DNA of 64,000 bases from Bemisia tabaci. Taxonomy: Eukaryota; Arthropoda; Insecta; Hemiptera; Aleyrodidae. Below the pieces are notes generated by a model. That model ran no database searches. It was given only the letters and a program-made list of their open reading frames with translations, and was not told where the DNA came from. Each line of letters begins with the position of its first letter. Position 1 is the stretch's first letter. This document shows, piece after piece, positions 1 through 12,720 of this stretch. The stretch is from assembly GCF_918797505.1 (NCBI RefSeq), contig NC_092793.1:66211660-66275659 (forward strand), read 5' to 3'. A program made the translations under genes and the position numbers.

Positions 1-1904
1 CCTGCTTCGATGTACATGGATTGTTTAACACCCGTTTAAATGGGCCAAGACCAATGTTACCAACTCTTGAGAGTTGCCCCCGCTCATCCGGCTAGCTCCA
101 TTGAAAGCTCCATCCTTCCATGTCCGTGCCGTATCTTGTCTTCGAAAATTTTCACCCCAAATCATATAAATTCCAAAGCGGGTCATAGCAACAGAGAGCT
201 GGAGCCCGAACTCAAGGTCGTTCCTTGTCGAGAGTCCGGTCCGGAGTTGCGAGGATCTGCGGCGTGGACCGAGCGAGAGGAATTAGATGAGCCGCGCGAT
301 ACGCGAGTGAACAATGAGACGCAGAGACAAAGACCCGGGCCTCGCTCTCGTCTCGCCGAGAAAAACCACCTAAGTGCCAAGGATATCCCCCGGAGGTTAC
401 GCTGTTGTTGCTTAATGGGGCAGAGCACGGGAGACTAAAAGCAGACACACGACAAGGAAGAGCTGAAGGAAGATATTAGCTGGAGGATAGCGCATGCGCA
501 GCTTGGTCCTTTTATAACCAACACTCTGGATCTAGCTCTCACCTCGGAAACTGTGTTGTCGTTCGGTCAGGTTGAACTCAGGTGGAACAACCAATGATAG
601 ATACAACGGATGTATTGCTGGGACTCGTGGAAATATACATGGTGGCCACTTTTCAGCCATCTTGCCAGAGTCACGCTTTCGGCACGGGGCGCCTTCATTC
701 TTACATAATACTCAACGCATTGCCACGTAGTTGCTTTAGTTGCCCACCCGATTTAAGCCCAATATGAAATTGAGTTTTCTTTCTTCATTTAGTCCCATTT
801 CAATCATACATTTTTAGTTCATTTTCAGTTAAAGTCACCTTTTTTTTATCCGGACGACCTGGCGGCCAGCCTCAACTCTTCGTTGAAGCGATGGAACGTA
901 ATTAAATAAAAAAGGACTATATCTCACGTGGCTTGGGCTGTATTGCGCATGTATTCATATAGGTCTTAGGGTCCATGTAACAATTTAAGAAAAGTTCATT
1001 TGGGTCAAATACGTCCAAATAACAACTCAAGTCGTGATAAAATAATAAGAGTCCATAAAATACGTAGAGTTGTAGAATGAAAATTGCCCTCGCGACCTTA
1101 AAACCAACATTTGGACTTATTCGCGCACATGAGCTTATCTGACATTGTTTCCAAATGCAGATAAATTTATACCGCATGAATGCATACTTTAACATAATCT
1201 GAGAGTAATAGGGGTCATATACATTCCATAAGAGGATTCAGTTCATTTTTATGTGGAATGCTTTAATCACATTATTTTTATTGTCAATGGTACAGATTAC
1301 TTTTGAAGGAGCATTTCCCACAAATTCGACACCGTCCATGGTAGCTCAGTATTGTTAATTATTTTCTCGTCTTAATGCCGTCTTTTCTCCGACTCCCATT
1401 AAATGATGTAGCTATGCTCACAGTCATACGCTCACATTCATTTTTTATGAGCCCTCTTTCACCTCCCTCTAGTCACTATACATGGCCGCTTTGTAACCAA
1501 GCTTCACTATTCCCCCTCCCCTCCCCCAGGGACGGACGCCGCCGTCTCCTCTCTCTAAGAAAAAAGGACGTCCAATGCACTACGCACAGCTTGGGGCCAC
1601 GACCTATAGGTCCGAGGCTGATATGACCTACTGAGTCCTCCCTTATCTATCTTTTGTATTCCATCGCCTGGCTTCTTTTTAAGACCATAGCATAGGACGC
1701 AGGTGACAAACGGATACTTAACGATCATTCATTTTACTCGAGATTTGAAATCCAAGAGACACGAATGAAAAATTAAAAAGCACAGAATGTTCCATTCTTC
1801 TTACGAATGTTCTTCGTTTTGACACGTTTCGCTTGTTTTTCTAATCATTTAAATGATTCGAGTCACCGTAGCTCATAAAATTACAATTCTTAGATCGGCC
1901 AATA
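1..1904. other. Unique sequence, no gene recognised
   Basis: Only short ORFs of up to 132 codons occur here, on both strands and without a recognisable domain. About 200-480 is richer in GC and CpG than its surroundings. I see no repeat family shared with the rest of the window. It could be intergenic or intronic. Confidence 0.5.
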
Positions 1905-2157
1905 CTGCCGTGCTAAGGAAGAACGCCGTATGAACCTCCAGGCATTGCCAAATTTCCTTCGATAAAACACGAATTTCCTGGTGAACTCATGAATATTTTC
2001 TTTCGAATTTCTCAGATAATTTCGTTCCAAATTTTACCCAACATTCCTGAAAATTCCAAGGAAAGATCCTCATAACGTTCCTCATGAACAAACATTTTAT
2101 CCAAGGAAACTTGGCAACTCTCGAATGTGCATACGGTTTTCTTCCTTAGCACGGCAG
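1905..2157. mobile_element. MITE family A (CTGCCG termini), copy 1
   Basis: It begins CTGCCGTGCTAAGGAAGAAC and ends with the inverted form (TTCCTTAGCACGGCAG). The imperfect terminal inverted repeats run about 70 bp each way and include a conserved CCGTATG word. The 253-bp length matches other copies in the window. No coding capacity. No clear target duplication is visible for this copy. Confidence 0.85.
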
Positions 2158-2498
2158 AGCAATGCTCGGTTCAAAAGCGCTGAAGGAATGTCTATCAGGA
2201 TCTTACCATATTTAGAGGAACATCACTTGCTTTTGATTTTCCTCATTAAAGTGGACACCAATCAATGTTTCAATGCGTGTATCGTAAGGTAATGACAAGA
2301 AAATACGTCTACCACGATGCTCGATTTTTAACCTCGTCTTGTGTTTCATTGACCTCCATTTTCGAAAAATCATTCCTCTCTAGCTCTTTTAGTATCCGCA
2401 AAGGAGGGTTTTCTTTTATGTTTTATTAGCTACGAACTTTGTAGGAACATGCTGAGCAGCGCAGTATTAAAATTTATTGGAAGGCTGAATAATTAACC

Positions 2499-3584
2499 GC
2501 GCAGCATTAGGGTGTTCCGTTTTCAGACAACCATCTCAAAACCTTGCTCCCCGGGCTTTTTCCCATTCCTTTTGGTCCCCAAAAGATAATTCTGAAGTTT
2601 CAGCGTCATAGCTGAAGTCTACACTTTCCCCCAAAGCGATGCAAATTTTGGAAGAAATTACATTGGTTTAAATGGGGGAAAAATAGGCAAATTCCCGGAA
2701 ATACGTTTTTCGGTTGTAAAACGCGCCGAAATGATTTCAGACCTGACCATCTCTTGGGAAGTCATCCAGAGGCCTATTTTGAACGAGAAAATTCCACTTT
2801 TGACCCAAAGAGGGGGGAGGGGGGGTCAGGGCGCAGTTAGTTTGGAGGCGCTGCGCGCAGCAAAATGATCGCATTTGACAGTTTTTGATCAACCTCAGAA
2901 CAGGTCCTCCGAAGCTGAGGAGGCTAATGTATCTCATAAATTGTAATAAAATAATGTACAAGAGTTGTTTTCATCCCTTCAGAACTATTTTCGACCATTT
3001 ACACTGTTGAAAAAATCACTCAAATACAGAAGATGATAAACACTAATTCCCTTCCAGGTTCGAGTAAATTTGGCAACAGTGTAAATGGTCGAAAATAGTT
3101 CTGAAGGGATGAAAACAACTCTTGTACATTATTTTATTACAATTTATGAGATACATTAGCCTCCTCAGCTTCGGAGGACCTGTTCTGAGGTTGATCAAAA
3201 ACTGTCAAATGCGATCATTTTGCTGCGCGCAGCGCCTCCAAACTAACTGCGCCCTGACCCCCCCTCCCCCCTCTTTGGGTCAAAAGTGGAATTTTCTCGT
3301 TCAAAATAGGCCTCTGGATGACTTCCCAAGAGATGGTCAGGTCTGAAATCATTTCGGCGCGTTTTACAACCGAAAAACGTATTTCCGGGAATTTGCCTAT
3401 TTTTCCCCCATTTAAACCAATGTAATTTCTTCCAAAATTTGCATCGCTTTGGGGGAAAGTGTAGACTTCAGCTATGACGCTGAAACTTCAGAATTATCTT
3501 TTGGGGACCAAAAGGAATGGGAAAAAGCCCGGGGAGCAAGGTTTTGAGATGGTTGTCTGAAAACGGAACACCCTAGCGCAGCAT
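2499..3584. mobile_element. Long-arm fold-back element with 9-bp target duplication
   Basis: The element spans 2508-3575 (1,068 bp). Its left arm (2508-3009) and right arm (3074-3575) are 502-bp inverted copies with no difference that I could find by eye, separated by a 64-bp spacer at 3010-3073. It begins TAGGGTGTTCCG and ends CGGAACACCCTA. GCGCAGCAT flanks both sides (2499-2507 and 3576-3584) as a 9-bp target-site duplication. That size is typical of Mutator-like (MULE) and Foldback-type elements. The same 74-codon ORF appears once in each arm on opposite strands, which is a consequence of the symmetry and not evidence of a gene. Near-identity of the arms suggests recent insertion or arm homogenisation. 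Confidence 0.93.
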
Positions 3585-5187
3585 GTACACTTGCTGACAT
3601 CATTTTTTTAGTCACTCCGGTTGCTTTTCGCAACATGGAAAGCCAGGAATGAAAGACGCTATATGATTTCAGTTGCAAGCCATCCAACAAATTCCCTTTA
3701 TTTTTTTTAATTTCGGGCAGAGAGCCATCGTGTCTGCGATTCAGATCATAATGTGTATACAATTTTATGCATCCTAGCATTTTAGTCCTTCTTTCTTATG
3801 TCTCGTACTTATTTTTATATTCTTTGGTGCGTCCTCCATATTCATCACAACTCAGAATAATAAATACCTTCCTACTTGAATAAACTGAAAAGTCTCTACC
3901 ATCCAACATACATCGTCAATGTTTTGTTTTAAAAAAACAAACCTTTCAAAACATTTTTTGAATCTAATCAGCGACCAGACATAGCAAGAAATTCGATGTA
4001 ATATTTCGTATTTTTTCATCAAAATTTCTTGAGAACACGGAAACACACACACACGTCGAATTTCAAAATTCACGTTAAAAGTAAATATGAAATCAGCATT
4101 CTCTGTGTTCGTCGATCAAACTATTTGCTCTTCAAGAAAATGAATTCTACTCAAGTAAAAGTGGGCATTCCGTGAGTTTCAGAGTGTTCTGCACTGAAAT
4201 AATTGTTGAAGTTTCTTTCATTCCTTTTACTGATTTTTCATAGCAAGTTTTGAAGTATCTTGTATCCAAACAAGTAGATTTATTTGGAAACCAGATTCTA
4301 TTTCGATTCTTGTCGAACGAAAAAAGGTTGTTTTCAATTGCCGATTTGACACATGTTAATTTTGGTTTCTTTGCTAACGAAAAGTTTAATTTTACTGGTC
4401 ATATTGCTAAATTTTATAACGCTTATTTGCTTAAAATTCCTAAATGAAGTTACGAGTTTGTTAAATTGAATCAAACGACCCAACTTTATACTTCGTAAAA
4501 CCGGCGCCCGGTCACACTTATTCTACATGAAGAGCATCGTTATATTCTCCAAGTTGACAACATCGGTTTGATCGCTCAATCAACGTTGTAAACGCAGCTG
4601 TGTAAATATTTCCACTGCATTGTGCACGCGGGCTTTTCTTTTTCTAGCATATTATTTGTGTTGCCGTGTCATCAGAAATTGACGAAATTTCTCAGTTTGC
4701 CTTCATGATCAGCTGTGCGGTAAATCTGCAGAATCAGGGTCGGACTGGCTCGCATCTGAGGGCGTAGTAGACCCTTGGCCGGTTGAAGTGGCGTAATGTG
4801 ATATTTCCTCGTAGGGCATTCCATCCGTGGAGAGGGGTTCAGAAAATTTTGGCAAAGCAGCACAAGTTTACGCCATTTTCAGGCTCAAAGTTTATGAATC
4901 GTGCAGAGTAAAAACTGCAAAATTGAAAGTAATGCAGTGGCCGACCGACTTCTGAAATTAAAGAAAACATAAAAAATTAAAGCCACTAGATGCATCCAAG
5001 CACCATTGTTTCCAAGAGAACTAAACCAGCCCTGCGGTTTACACAAGCTTAAGACGTGGGTCTGCAAATCCATCCTAAAAAAGAATCAGACAAGAACCTG
5101 AAAAAAGAAGAAAGAACCAGTATCAACACAGCCGAAGACAGGAAAGACGTGTTCGGGCCTCTTTTTTAACTTTTCTCCTGAATTTGA
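3585..5187. other. Unique AT-rich sequence, nothing recognised
   Basis: No gene, RNA or repeat family is supported. There is a short CA run near 4043-4053. ORFs reach only 102 codons and lack domain signatures. Confidence 0.5.
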
Positions 5188-5318
5188 GCGACACCTCTTC
5201 GACAGCATACAGCAGAGCATTGAGAGCTCACGCTTCGCGTCATCGCGCCTTCAATTTTTCAAATGCAGCACGGACGTCCATCAAGTACGAATAGTTGTAT
5301 CTCTGCGCCGTCGTTTCG
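5188..5318 (+). repeat. Dispersed repeat, copy 1 (pair with 46026-46159)
   Basis: About 130 bp, beginning GAGCGACACCT and ending CTGCGCCGTCG, match 46026-46159 in the same orientation with scattered substitutions. Homology stops abruptly after the GCCGTCG motif. No terminal inverted repeat is visible, so this may be part of a larger element or a segmental copy. Confidence 0.75.
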
Positions 5319-8215
5319 GTTCGTCGTTCTCACTTCGTTCCGGTTCAAATTAGTTTTTTTGTGCATAACTTTACAACAGTGCGATGTTTCGTCGTGCGCG
5401 CCGAAAAGAGCGAGGAATTTTCAGGATGTAATGGTGCCCAATTTCCATGCGCGCCCCCGCACCTCGTCAAAAAACTGAGGGAGTAAAATGCACGCGAAAA
5501 GAAGCACGCTTCGGCCTTGATCTGCGAGCAAACACGTGCGCTGACAGTTGCATAGCTCCCGGCGCCGACCTCCCAATGTCTCCAATCAACGCTCCCAGTT
5601 CCTCCCTCAAGAGGTTGCCAAATGGTCGTCGGTGAAACCCTTTGATTTTCCCATCGAAAACTGTATGCATGATTTTATTGAAAGTTTGCTTTATCCGATT
5701 TCGAAAAGAAGTACGCAAATTTTTACTGTGTGAGATTTTTGTGAAATTGGTTTTAATTTTATTCTTCTACATACCTAGTTAATGGGGTTTTTCATATTCA
5801 GAAGTTTTCTTAACGGCTTTTTAGTGTATTTGTTGAAGAAAATACAGTACCTACTGCATTTTTAAACTTTTTGTTTATGTATGTATTTATTTATTTATTT
5901 ATTTATTTATTTTTTATGAAGAGGCTTATTAACACATAGTATTGTATTAAGAGATTCATGAACGGGGTTTTAGACGTATTTCGTTTGAAACGTGAAGAAA
6001 ATCAAGAACAAGAGAGATAAGTAAGATGATAAAAATCGTATACAAATCAGGAAAACGCAAATAACCAAACCGCATCAAACGCAAATCAAGCCTTTCGCAC
6101 GAAAAAGCGCGCCGAACATAGTAACAACTGTTCAGCCGGAAAAAAGCTTATCAAGCTGTGCAAAAAGCTCTATTTGCGGAACTCTAGCCGAAAAACAGCA
6201 CGAGAATCGAGAAAAACTTGTAAAAGCGTGCGTAAATTGGTAAAAAGTAAAAATCTCTCCATCGTCTGAAATTTTGGTAGCCCGTCTCAAAATCCTAGAG
6301 ATTGCCCAAAAATATTAACGTTACGGCCGTCTTTCAGCTCGATTATTGAAACTACATCGGTCTGACAAGATAAGACATATCCCTACCTTAACCATAAAAT
6401 TTATCGCAATTCAGCTTTATCGGGCTGCTCTGAACTTTCAATGATGGGCCTGCGGTGTTACTTACATGTACAATACAAAAAATTTTATTAAAAATGTGTG
6501 CCCTGTCCCCCAGGTTTGCCTATTTTTACCCAAACATTGTGTAACATGAACAGCTCTGAGGCTTGCTCAAAAATGTTCAAGGTCATAATCTGTCACGTCC
6601 TGTCAAGTAAGAACGAATCGCAGATGAAACAGAGAGCTGATGACAGGAGGGAGGGTGAACAAAGAAATTGAAAAATTCCTTCTCTCGCAAGTTGTCGAGG
6701 GTGTTTAGCGGAAGTAATTGACTCGTACAGCAACAGCGGTGGTTTACAAGCGCAATCGCCAAACTTCCAAGGAAACTCCTTGAAGTCTCCGGATTTATAA
6801 CAGTCTTCAGTCCGAACCTGGCGCGCAAGCTAGGTGCGTTTAGTAGCCTGCTCATCAGAACTTAAATCTGTTGCGATTAGTTGCCGCGGTGCGGGACCTA
6901 CGCTTCCAGATCATCCCCGCGAACTTTAGTTTTCATACTCCTGCGTATGGAGATACAGTCTTTTAAAGGGAAATATGGCAACGATGTCGGAAATGGGACT
7001 TGTGTAATAATAACTGTGCTAACAGCTGTTGTGGGTTATCTTAATGGCGAGCCATTTGTACGGCCCTGGTTGAGGATCTGACGTGGATTAACTCTCTTGG
7101 CGCTTTGCTGAAGGAAAGCCCTTTACTAGGAAAAAGTGGGGGATTTTTCCTGCTTATCGTGAGGGTAGTGCCGCACTATCAAAAGAAATGTACGTGAATA
7201 ATATGTTTTTTTAAACACCAAGTGACCGTGGCTGCCGGTTTTTCAGCGCCATTTCCGAGTACCCATAAAGTCACATTTCATAAATATGCTCTATTTTACA
7301 TCTCTCGCCCAATTTCGACCCTGCTCGTTTGACCGTGATTTCTTTACAGATGATGGTGTAGAATATTTGTTAATTTTTCCGAACAGAAGTATGAAGAACA
7401 AAGATGGCCCATAAAACAATTTTCTTCAGATTCTCTCAAAATTTGACTTTGACGGTTACGGCCATCTTCAAATAACCCGATCAATTAAAAGAATAGAAAA
7501 TATGCATGTTGTTATTTTTGCCTTTTCAGCTATACGCTAAATGGAATTTTCCAGTTGAAAATTATTTCATTCCAAAATCTATCCAATTTTATAGCAAAAT
7601 GCCCGATTTTACGTCAAATGTACCCGACTTTTTTAGAGTTTGAAGCAAACAAGGGGGTGGGGTTATATTTTTGAAAATGACCTCTCGACTCTTTTGCCTC
7701 ACGTTTGCCTCAACGCGACGAAAGGATTGTAAGACGAGGTATTGTTTGCACCCCTGCGGAAGCTATATTTCCATCGACCGTGACAACTCTTGGGCCTCAC
7801 CGCGCATTGGCTTCCGATAGGTCGTGAGGTCAGGGCCAACCGGGCTCGAGAAAAAAATTAAAGGCATTAATAAGCACTCGAAAATGAATCGGAATGAAAA
7901 AGGGAATAATGAGACTACGAATGGGGCATAATCCCATCGGGTTTTCAGCAGGTGCCACGCCGCGTCGCGGAGCTGGAGGTCCAAGGTGCCGTGGCCCCGG
8001 AACCCGTGTGAGCCGGAAATTTGAAACGGTAAATTGAATTTGTCCCCCGTGGGAATCATTAAATTTGCACGGACCTCGTCTGCACCTACCGAGGAGTCCC
8101 GGAGTTGTCAGCTGAGCTCACCTCATTTCCACCCGATGTAGTCATTGATATTGTTCACAAATGGAATAGAATGGATGGATTAGAACAATTGGATATAGCA
8201 CAAACAGAGAATAAA
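5319..8215. other. Mostly unique sequence with one microsatellite
   Basis: No gene is supported. Apart from the TTTA microsatellite at 5881-5912 I see no repeat. Many short ORFs occur on both strands with no recognisable product. Confidence 0.45.
5881..5912 (+). repeat. (TTTA)n microsatellite
   Basis: The stretch is ATGTATTTATTT followed by seven or so tandem TTTA units and a T run. It is simple-sequence DNA and likely length-polymorphic. Confidence 0.9.
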
Positions 8216-8290
8216 TGGATTACATTTTGCAATAAGGAATCACTATTTCTGGATTTTCCATAAAAGCACCTTCCTGCAGAGGAAAACCCA
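8216..8290 (+). mobile_element. MITE family F, left-half fragment
   Basis: GGATTACATTTTGCAATAAG and the following AATCACTATTTCTGG match the left half of the element at 9499-9630. The right half is missing, so this is a truncated relic. Confidence 0.6.
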
Positions 8291-8696
8291 AATAAAACTA
8301 CGTTTAAATTCATTCTGTTTAAATTCACTCACCGTGTCCGCCATTTTTGTGTCTTAAGAGCTCCATGAAGCCCAAGATGGAATGGTCAATCAAAAGCGAT
8401 TCTCTTCTCTATCAAGTTATCCTACTCAATTTCGGGCGCCAAATAGATCGTAGTCGGTAGCGGTTCGATGTATCGTTTGGCTCAAAATAATAGAGTATAA
8501 CATCAAACAAAAATTTTATGATTTAAGTAGCGAAAGCTGAAAACGAGAAAAATTCTAACAATTTCACTTTTCACCGACATTTTATACTCATAAGAATCAA
8601 AAATTCATCACAAGAAACCTGTTCCATCAGATTACTCCATTGACTTTTGAGGCTATGTCTACATGTTGAACCAATCGAAGTCGATATAATCTCACC

Positions 8697-8974
8697 TGCG
8701 GGCTGATTATTGAAAGTGATAGACAAAGCAATAGACAAAGAAGACAAGAAGGATTTGGAGGGATCCTATTGGCAGAAGCGGGTGGTTGCAATGGACAAAG
8801 GAGGTAGGTAATAGACTAACTAACGGCAACCCACGAGTGACCCGACAGTTGTTAGTCTGTCATTCTCCCCCTTAGTCCACGAGAACCACTCATTTCAACC
8901 AATAGGATTGCTTTATACCCCCTATGTCTTCTTTGTCGATAGCTTTGCCTATCAATTTTAATAATCGGCCCGCA
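8697..8974. mobile_element. MITE family B (TGCGGGCTG termini), copy 1
   Basis: It begins TGCGGGCTGATTATTGAAAG and ends with the inverted AATAATCGGCCCGCA. The inverted ends extend through the conserved GATAGACAAAG / CTTTGTC words. Length is 278 bp. The interior matches 30623-30896 closely, including a GGTAGGTAATAGACTAACTA stretch. Noncoding. Confidence 0.85.
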
Positions 8975-9498
8975 GTTTGATGTATCGAATACGATCCATT
9001 CGGAAGCATTACTCCCGAACCGGCAACCCGACTTGGGTTCCTTCTGTTTGGCGGGTCGCGTCCGACAATCAAAGTTTAGAGGTCGCGTATTCAATTTTCC
9101 GCGACAATGCTGCCTCCGCGGTGCGGTGTGGTGCGGCGAGCCAGTGTGTAACTTTAATGATGATGGAAACAGCGGACACAAATTAGATTTTATGACCTCT
9201 TTCGAGATTGGTTTTTTCGCCAGCCCGAGCGTGGACTCGGACGTTTCCTCAGACAGCGCACGGTCGATTTCGGCAGCTCCCCCATCGCTCTATATCCGTG
9301 AAACAAGCGTGGGATAACACCACGGCCGATGTCGACTTAGGTACTTGGTAACTTCGTTACCTCCTCTTTTTTCTCCATTCAGCTCCATTGTAAATAATCG
9401 ATTTTTGGTGAGGCAGCATCCCTGCCTCCCTCGAAAAGTATCAATTATTGTTACACATGCATTTCCATAGACGAAACCTGATGTTGTCAACTCTTATT
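8975..9498. other. GC/CpG-enriched unique stretch
   Basis: About 9000-9300 has higher GC and CpG than its flanks and holds overlapping short ORFs on both strands (up to 109 codons). That is expected of GC-rich DNA. No domain or splice pattern singles out one frame. Confidence 0.4.
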
Positions 9499-9630
9499 TG
9501 GATTACATTTTACAATAAGGAACCACTATTTCTGGCTCACCCATGAAAGCACATATCTGCATAGAGAACCCAGGGGCATGTATGTTGTTGCTGAAATGGG
9601 CCAGAAATAGTGATTCCTTATTGCAAAATC
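9499..9630. mobile_element. MITE family F relative (TGGATTACATTTT... type)
   Basis: The left end TGGATTACATTTTACAATAA and the right end TTATTGCAAAATC form imperfect inverted repeats, continuing inward through ACTATTTCTGGC / GCCAGAAATAGT. At about 132 bp it is close to the other family F copies. Noncoding. Confidence 0.75.
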
Positions 9631-9971
9631 AAAACCATTTCTTAGATTATACTTGTAGCTGTACGTTTAACCCTTCCCATGTTTTCAGTCCCTATATTAG
9701 AAATTTCTACAGATACTAGTGAGTGGTGCATCTCAAAATTTGACAGATTCAATATGGCATATGACTCACCATCATAATATATGAATGTCTCCAATCAGAA
9801 TAATCCGGACAAGGAGATCATCGCGTCATCATGCAGTCATGAGTTACATATTTTTTAAGTGTCATTATGGTGTCATGAGTTCCCTGTCGATTTCTTTTCC
9901 AAGTGATGACTCATATAAAAATGGACCCATTGCATCATAAAAATATAGGCTCACTTACGAGGCCTTCTAAT

Positions 9972-10225
9972 CTGCCGCACTAAGGAAAAAGGCCGTATGA
10001 ACATTCGAGATTTGCCAGATTTCCTTCGATGAAATGTTTATTTTTGAGGAAAATTACGAATGTATTTCCTAGAGATTTTCAGGCGCTTTAGGTGAAATGG
10101 CGAACAAAATTACCTGAAAAATTTGAAGGAAAAATATTTGTAGGTTCACCAGGAAATTCGTGTTTCATCCAAGAAAATTCGGCAACTCCTGAAGGTTCAT
10201 ACAGCGTTTTTCCTTAGCACGGCAG
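9972..10225. mobile_element. MITE family A, copy 2
   Basis: It begins CTGCCGCACTAAGGAAAAAG and ends TTTTTCCTTAGCACGGCAG, with long imperfect inverted repeats. The 254-bp length matches copy 1. No coding capacity. Confidence 0.87.
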
Positions 10226-10637
10226 TGTTGTTAATCGGAAGGCAGAGCTACAGTTTATGAAATCAAGATAACTCGTATTAGGGAGTACAATGTCTACTAT
10301 GCCCCCCTTCCCCCAGGACCCTCTCCCGCGCCCGGCAGAAGCCTTTCGGCTTTGAATAGAGGAATAGACCGCTACCGTGCGCGGCAAATGCATATCCATC
10401 AAAGAGGATAGCCGAAGATTAATTTATTTCGATGCACTCACCTCGTGCCGATGCGCACTTTTAACACCCCTCTCACCCCCTGCCTCCCCGCCTCCAAAGG
10501 CTGAGGTCTCACCTGGATGAAAGAGAAAAGGTGGGTCGCGGGCGGAGCTAGAGCGGGTGTGCCTGGCTCCCCGCCTACAGAAGAGCTCAAGTTCATTCCC
10601 TCGTGAGCCTTAGTAAGAATGGAGTAGAATGCTCAAC

Positions 10638-10690
10638 AGGGCTCATTTTAAAGTGTAGTTGCGCGTTGTTGTCAGCGGAGCGACGTATTG
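10638..10690 (+). repeat. Short dispersed repeat, copy 1 (pair with 45200-45252)
   Basis: About 50 bp beginning ACAGGGCTCATTTTAAAGTG match 45200-45252 in the same orientation. The sequence diverges at once on both sides. This may be the terminus of an otherwise unrecognised element. Confidence 0.55.
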
Positions 10691-10908
10691 ACTATTGAGT
10701 CCGATACAAACAAAAACAGCGTCGACTCCACATCTGCAAATCGTGGTATTGTTGCTCGCTGGAAGCACGCGCGCAGTTTAGCACGAGGCACGAGCGGCGC
10801 GGCGTGGCACCCGCTTTGCCGTCCTATCGAAAACGCCGGAGCATCGTTTCGACATTGACAAGTTTCTCCCTCGCAGATGTTTATCTTCGAGGGAAGTAAT
10901 GAATATAT

Positions 10909-11041
10909 GGATTGCATTTTGCGAAAAGGAACCAGAAGCATTGCAATGGTGCTGAGATTGTGCAACTACATCCTTTGCAATAAAATTACTGAAATCATAA
11001 AAAAATATGACATTTACATAAACATTTTTGTCTTAAATTTT
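10909..11041 (+). mobile_element. MITE family L, left-half fragment
   Basis: From GGATTGCATTTTGCGAAAAG through CATTGCAATG, AAAAAAATATG and TTTTTGTCTTA, the sequence follows the left half of the complete element at 43410-43665. The right half is absent. Confidence 0.7.
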
Positions 11042-11145
11042 TAGTTCTTCATTATCCTACCGTAGTAATAATAATCTCGCAGCAATTTTGATGTTTCAAA
11101 ACAATGCAATTATGACCATGTAACTGAATCTCCTCAATTCTTACG

Positions 11146-11200
11146 TTTTCTCTCCTTTGTTTGTTTCAGGTAAGAGATCATTTCCCTATACTTTGGCGTG
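11146..11200 (+). promoter_or_regulatory. Candidate recursive splice (ratchet) site
   Basis: A strong pyrimidine tract (TTTTCTCTCCTTTGTTTGTT) leads into TCAG|GTAAGA with the junction at 11169/11170. An acceptor fused directly to a donor is the known form of recursive splice sites in long insect introns. A weaker donor-like GC|GTGAGC lies 30 nt downstream. Single motifs like this also arise by chance, so the call rests on the similar sites at 27549, 46519 and 54529. Confidence 0.35.
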
Positions 11201-11751
11201 AGCAACAATCCAAAGAATGAGCACTCAGGTTTTTTATTTTTTCTATTTTGAAGGAACTTCGGACATACACTAGGTATTTGTGCCTTACTACAACGCCTCA
11301 ATTTGGTATGCACTTCCGAAAACTCATTTCTCCAGACTTGAATTCTTATTGCCTTTGTCTTTCCATTAATTATTCTCGCTGCAGCTGTGCAGTGTGTATA
11401 GTACGTAATTCTACTGGAGCACATCAATGAATACTCTTTTTCATCTCGCATGATGAATTATGAGGCAAAATAAAACCACAGAGATGAGATCAACGTCTCT
11501 TTCGCGAGTAAACGTTCTCCAATCCACTACAACTTCAATTTTTGCCCACATTTCCAAGCAATGCCGGAAGATCAATTCCACAAACAATTACGAGTATAAG
11601 TGCAAATTAAATAATATAAAAAACCCTTAAATTGTATGTATCGACGATTTGTCGATGAAAACTGACAGGTGGGGACGTAACAACAACGGGATATAAACAA
11701 GGCGGAATAATAATGTTGCAGCTCCGCGAAATATGCGCGTCGCAGTTACAA

Positions 11752-11784
11752 GGAAGATGATGAGGGGTCTCATCGTCATCTTCC
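11752..11784. other. Short perfect-type hairpin
   Basis: GGAAGATGATGAG and CTCATCGTCATCTTCC pair around a GGGT loop with one or two imperfections. It is an isolated palindrome. The surrounding 11.7-12.4 kb contains no recognised gene. Confidence 0.6.
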
Positions 11785-12480
11785 ACGTCTTAGGTGTGGG
11801 AAGGGGGGAGGGGGAGAGTCAGTGGGAGGGTGTGACCTTGACTCACGAACGACTTTGAAACGTCCTTGAAAGGGCCAAGAGCGAATCGACATTAGATAAG
11901 CTATCATTAATGACTAACTGCTTCGTCAAATCTTTGGCCCTATTGTGCGGCCGACCATGTTGCCACACTGAAGGGAAACTAAACAATAGAGGAATAGATA
12001 CTGCCGAGCCGAGAGTAGATGCGATGTTTTTTAGACCCTTTAAGAGCCATTGAATTCATAAACTTGTGAGAAAAAAGTTGTATTCCGGTTTGAAAGATGC
12101 TCTGGTCAGAAAGAACTCTCATCATAGCGGCCAGTGTGAAGTGTAGCGTAACGCAGGGATCTGAGTAAGTTGGCAAATTATCTCTTGCCTGTCGAAAGAA
12201 ATTTATCAACGAAAGCAGAAACGAAGTGATGAATGAGTATCGCAAGGGGTGGGTTGGCTCCCCGAGAGGGCGCTGAACAGAGACATCCGGAGGGTGTAAA
12301 GGGAATTTTTGGGGTCCTAGAGTGCGAGATAGGGTACACCAGAACTTGCTCTGTTCTGAGTCTTATCATATCAGTCATTCAACATAATATCTTAACCCCT
12401 ATGGTGGAACTCTACAACTTATTGCGTCTGTGCCTTGAGGCCCTTCATAGAGAGAGTTAGGACAACGCGGCTTACGGCTA

Positions 12481-12646
12481 TCACTAACGGGAATAAAGAT
12501 TACACAAAGTGAACTCAAAAATCAACTCATTCCCGAAATCTGATGTCCGTTCCTTTTCTCATTCCGTTTGTTCCCCGCCGTGCCCCTATTTCCCTGGTCC
12601 ATTCCTGTTTATTATCTTTGCAAGTAATCTTTATTCCCGTTTGTGA
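12481..12646. mobile_element. Small inverted-repeat element with pyrimidine-rich interior
   Basis: CACTAACGGGAATAAAGATT at the left pairs with AATCTTTATTCCCGTTTGTG at the right. The interior is rich in T and C. A related right end (GTAATCTTTTTGAACGTTTG) occurs near 56245-56270 with a similarly pyrimidine-rich lead-in, which supports a repeat family. Class is uncertain. Confidence 0.65.
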
Positions 12647-12720
12647 CACTGTGTAGGCCTAAAATAAGGGAACTAATCCAGGAAGGGATTGGTATTGTCT
12701 TTACGCTTAGTGTAAGGGGA

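Noticed and set aside
2737..3346. Two identical 74-codon ORFs on opposite strands
   Set aside because: They are the same sequence in the two arms of the fold-back element, with no domain and no reason to be coding.
5881..5912. Telomeric or centromeric repeat
   Set aside because: It is a simple TTTA microsatellite. No TTAGG arrays are present.
10085..10115. Minus-strand TTTTTCAG|GTAATT as a splice site
   Set aside because: It lies inside a family A MITE and is part of the repeat sequence.
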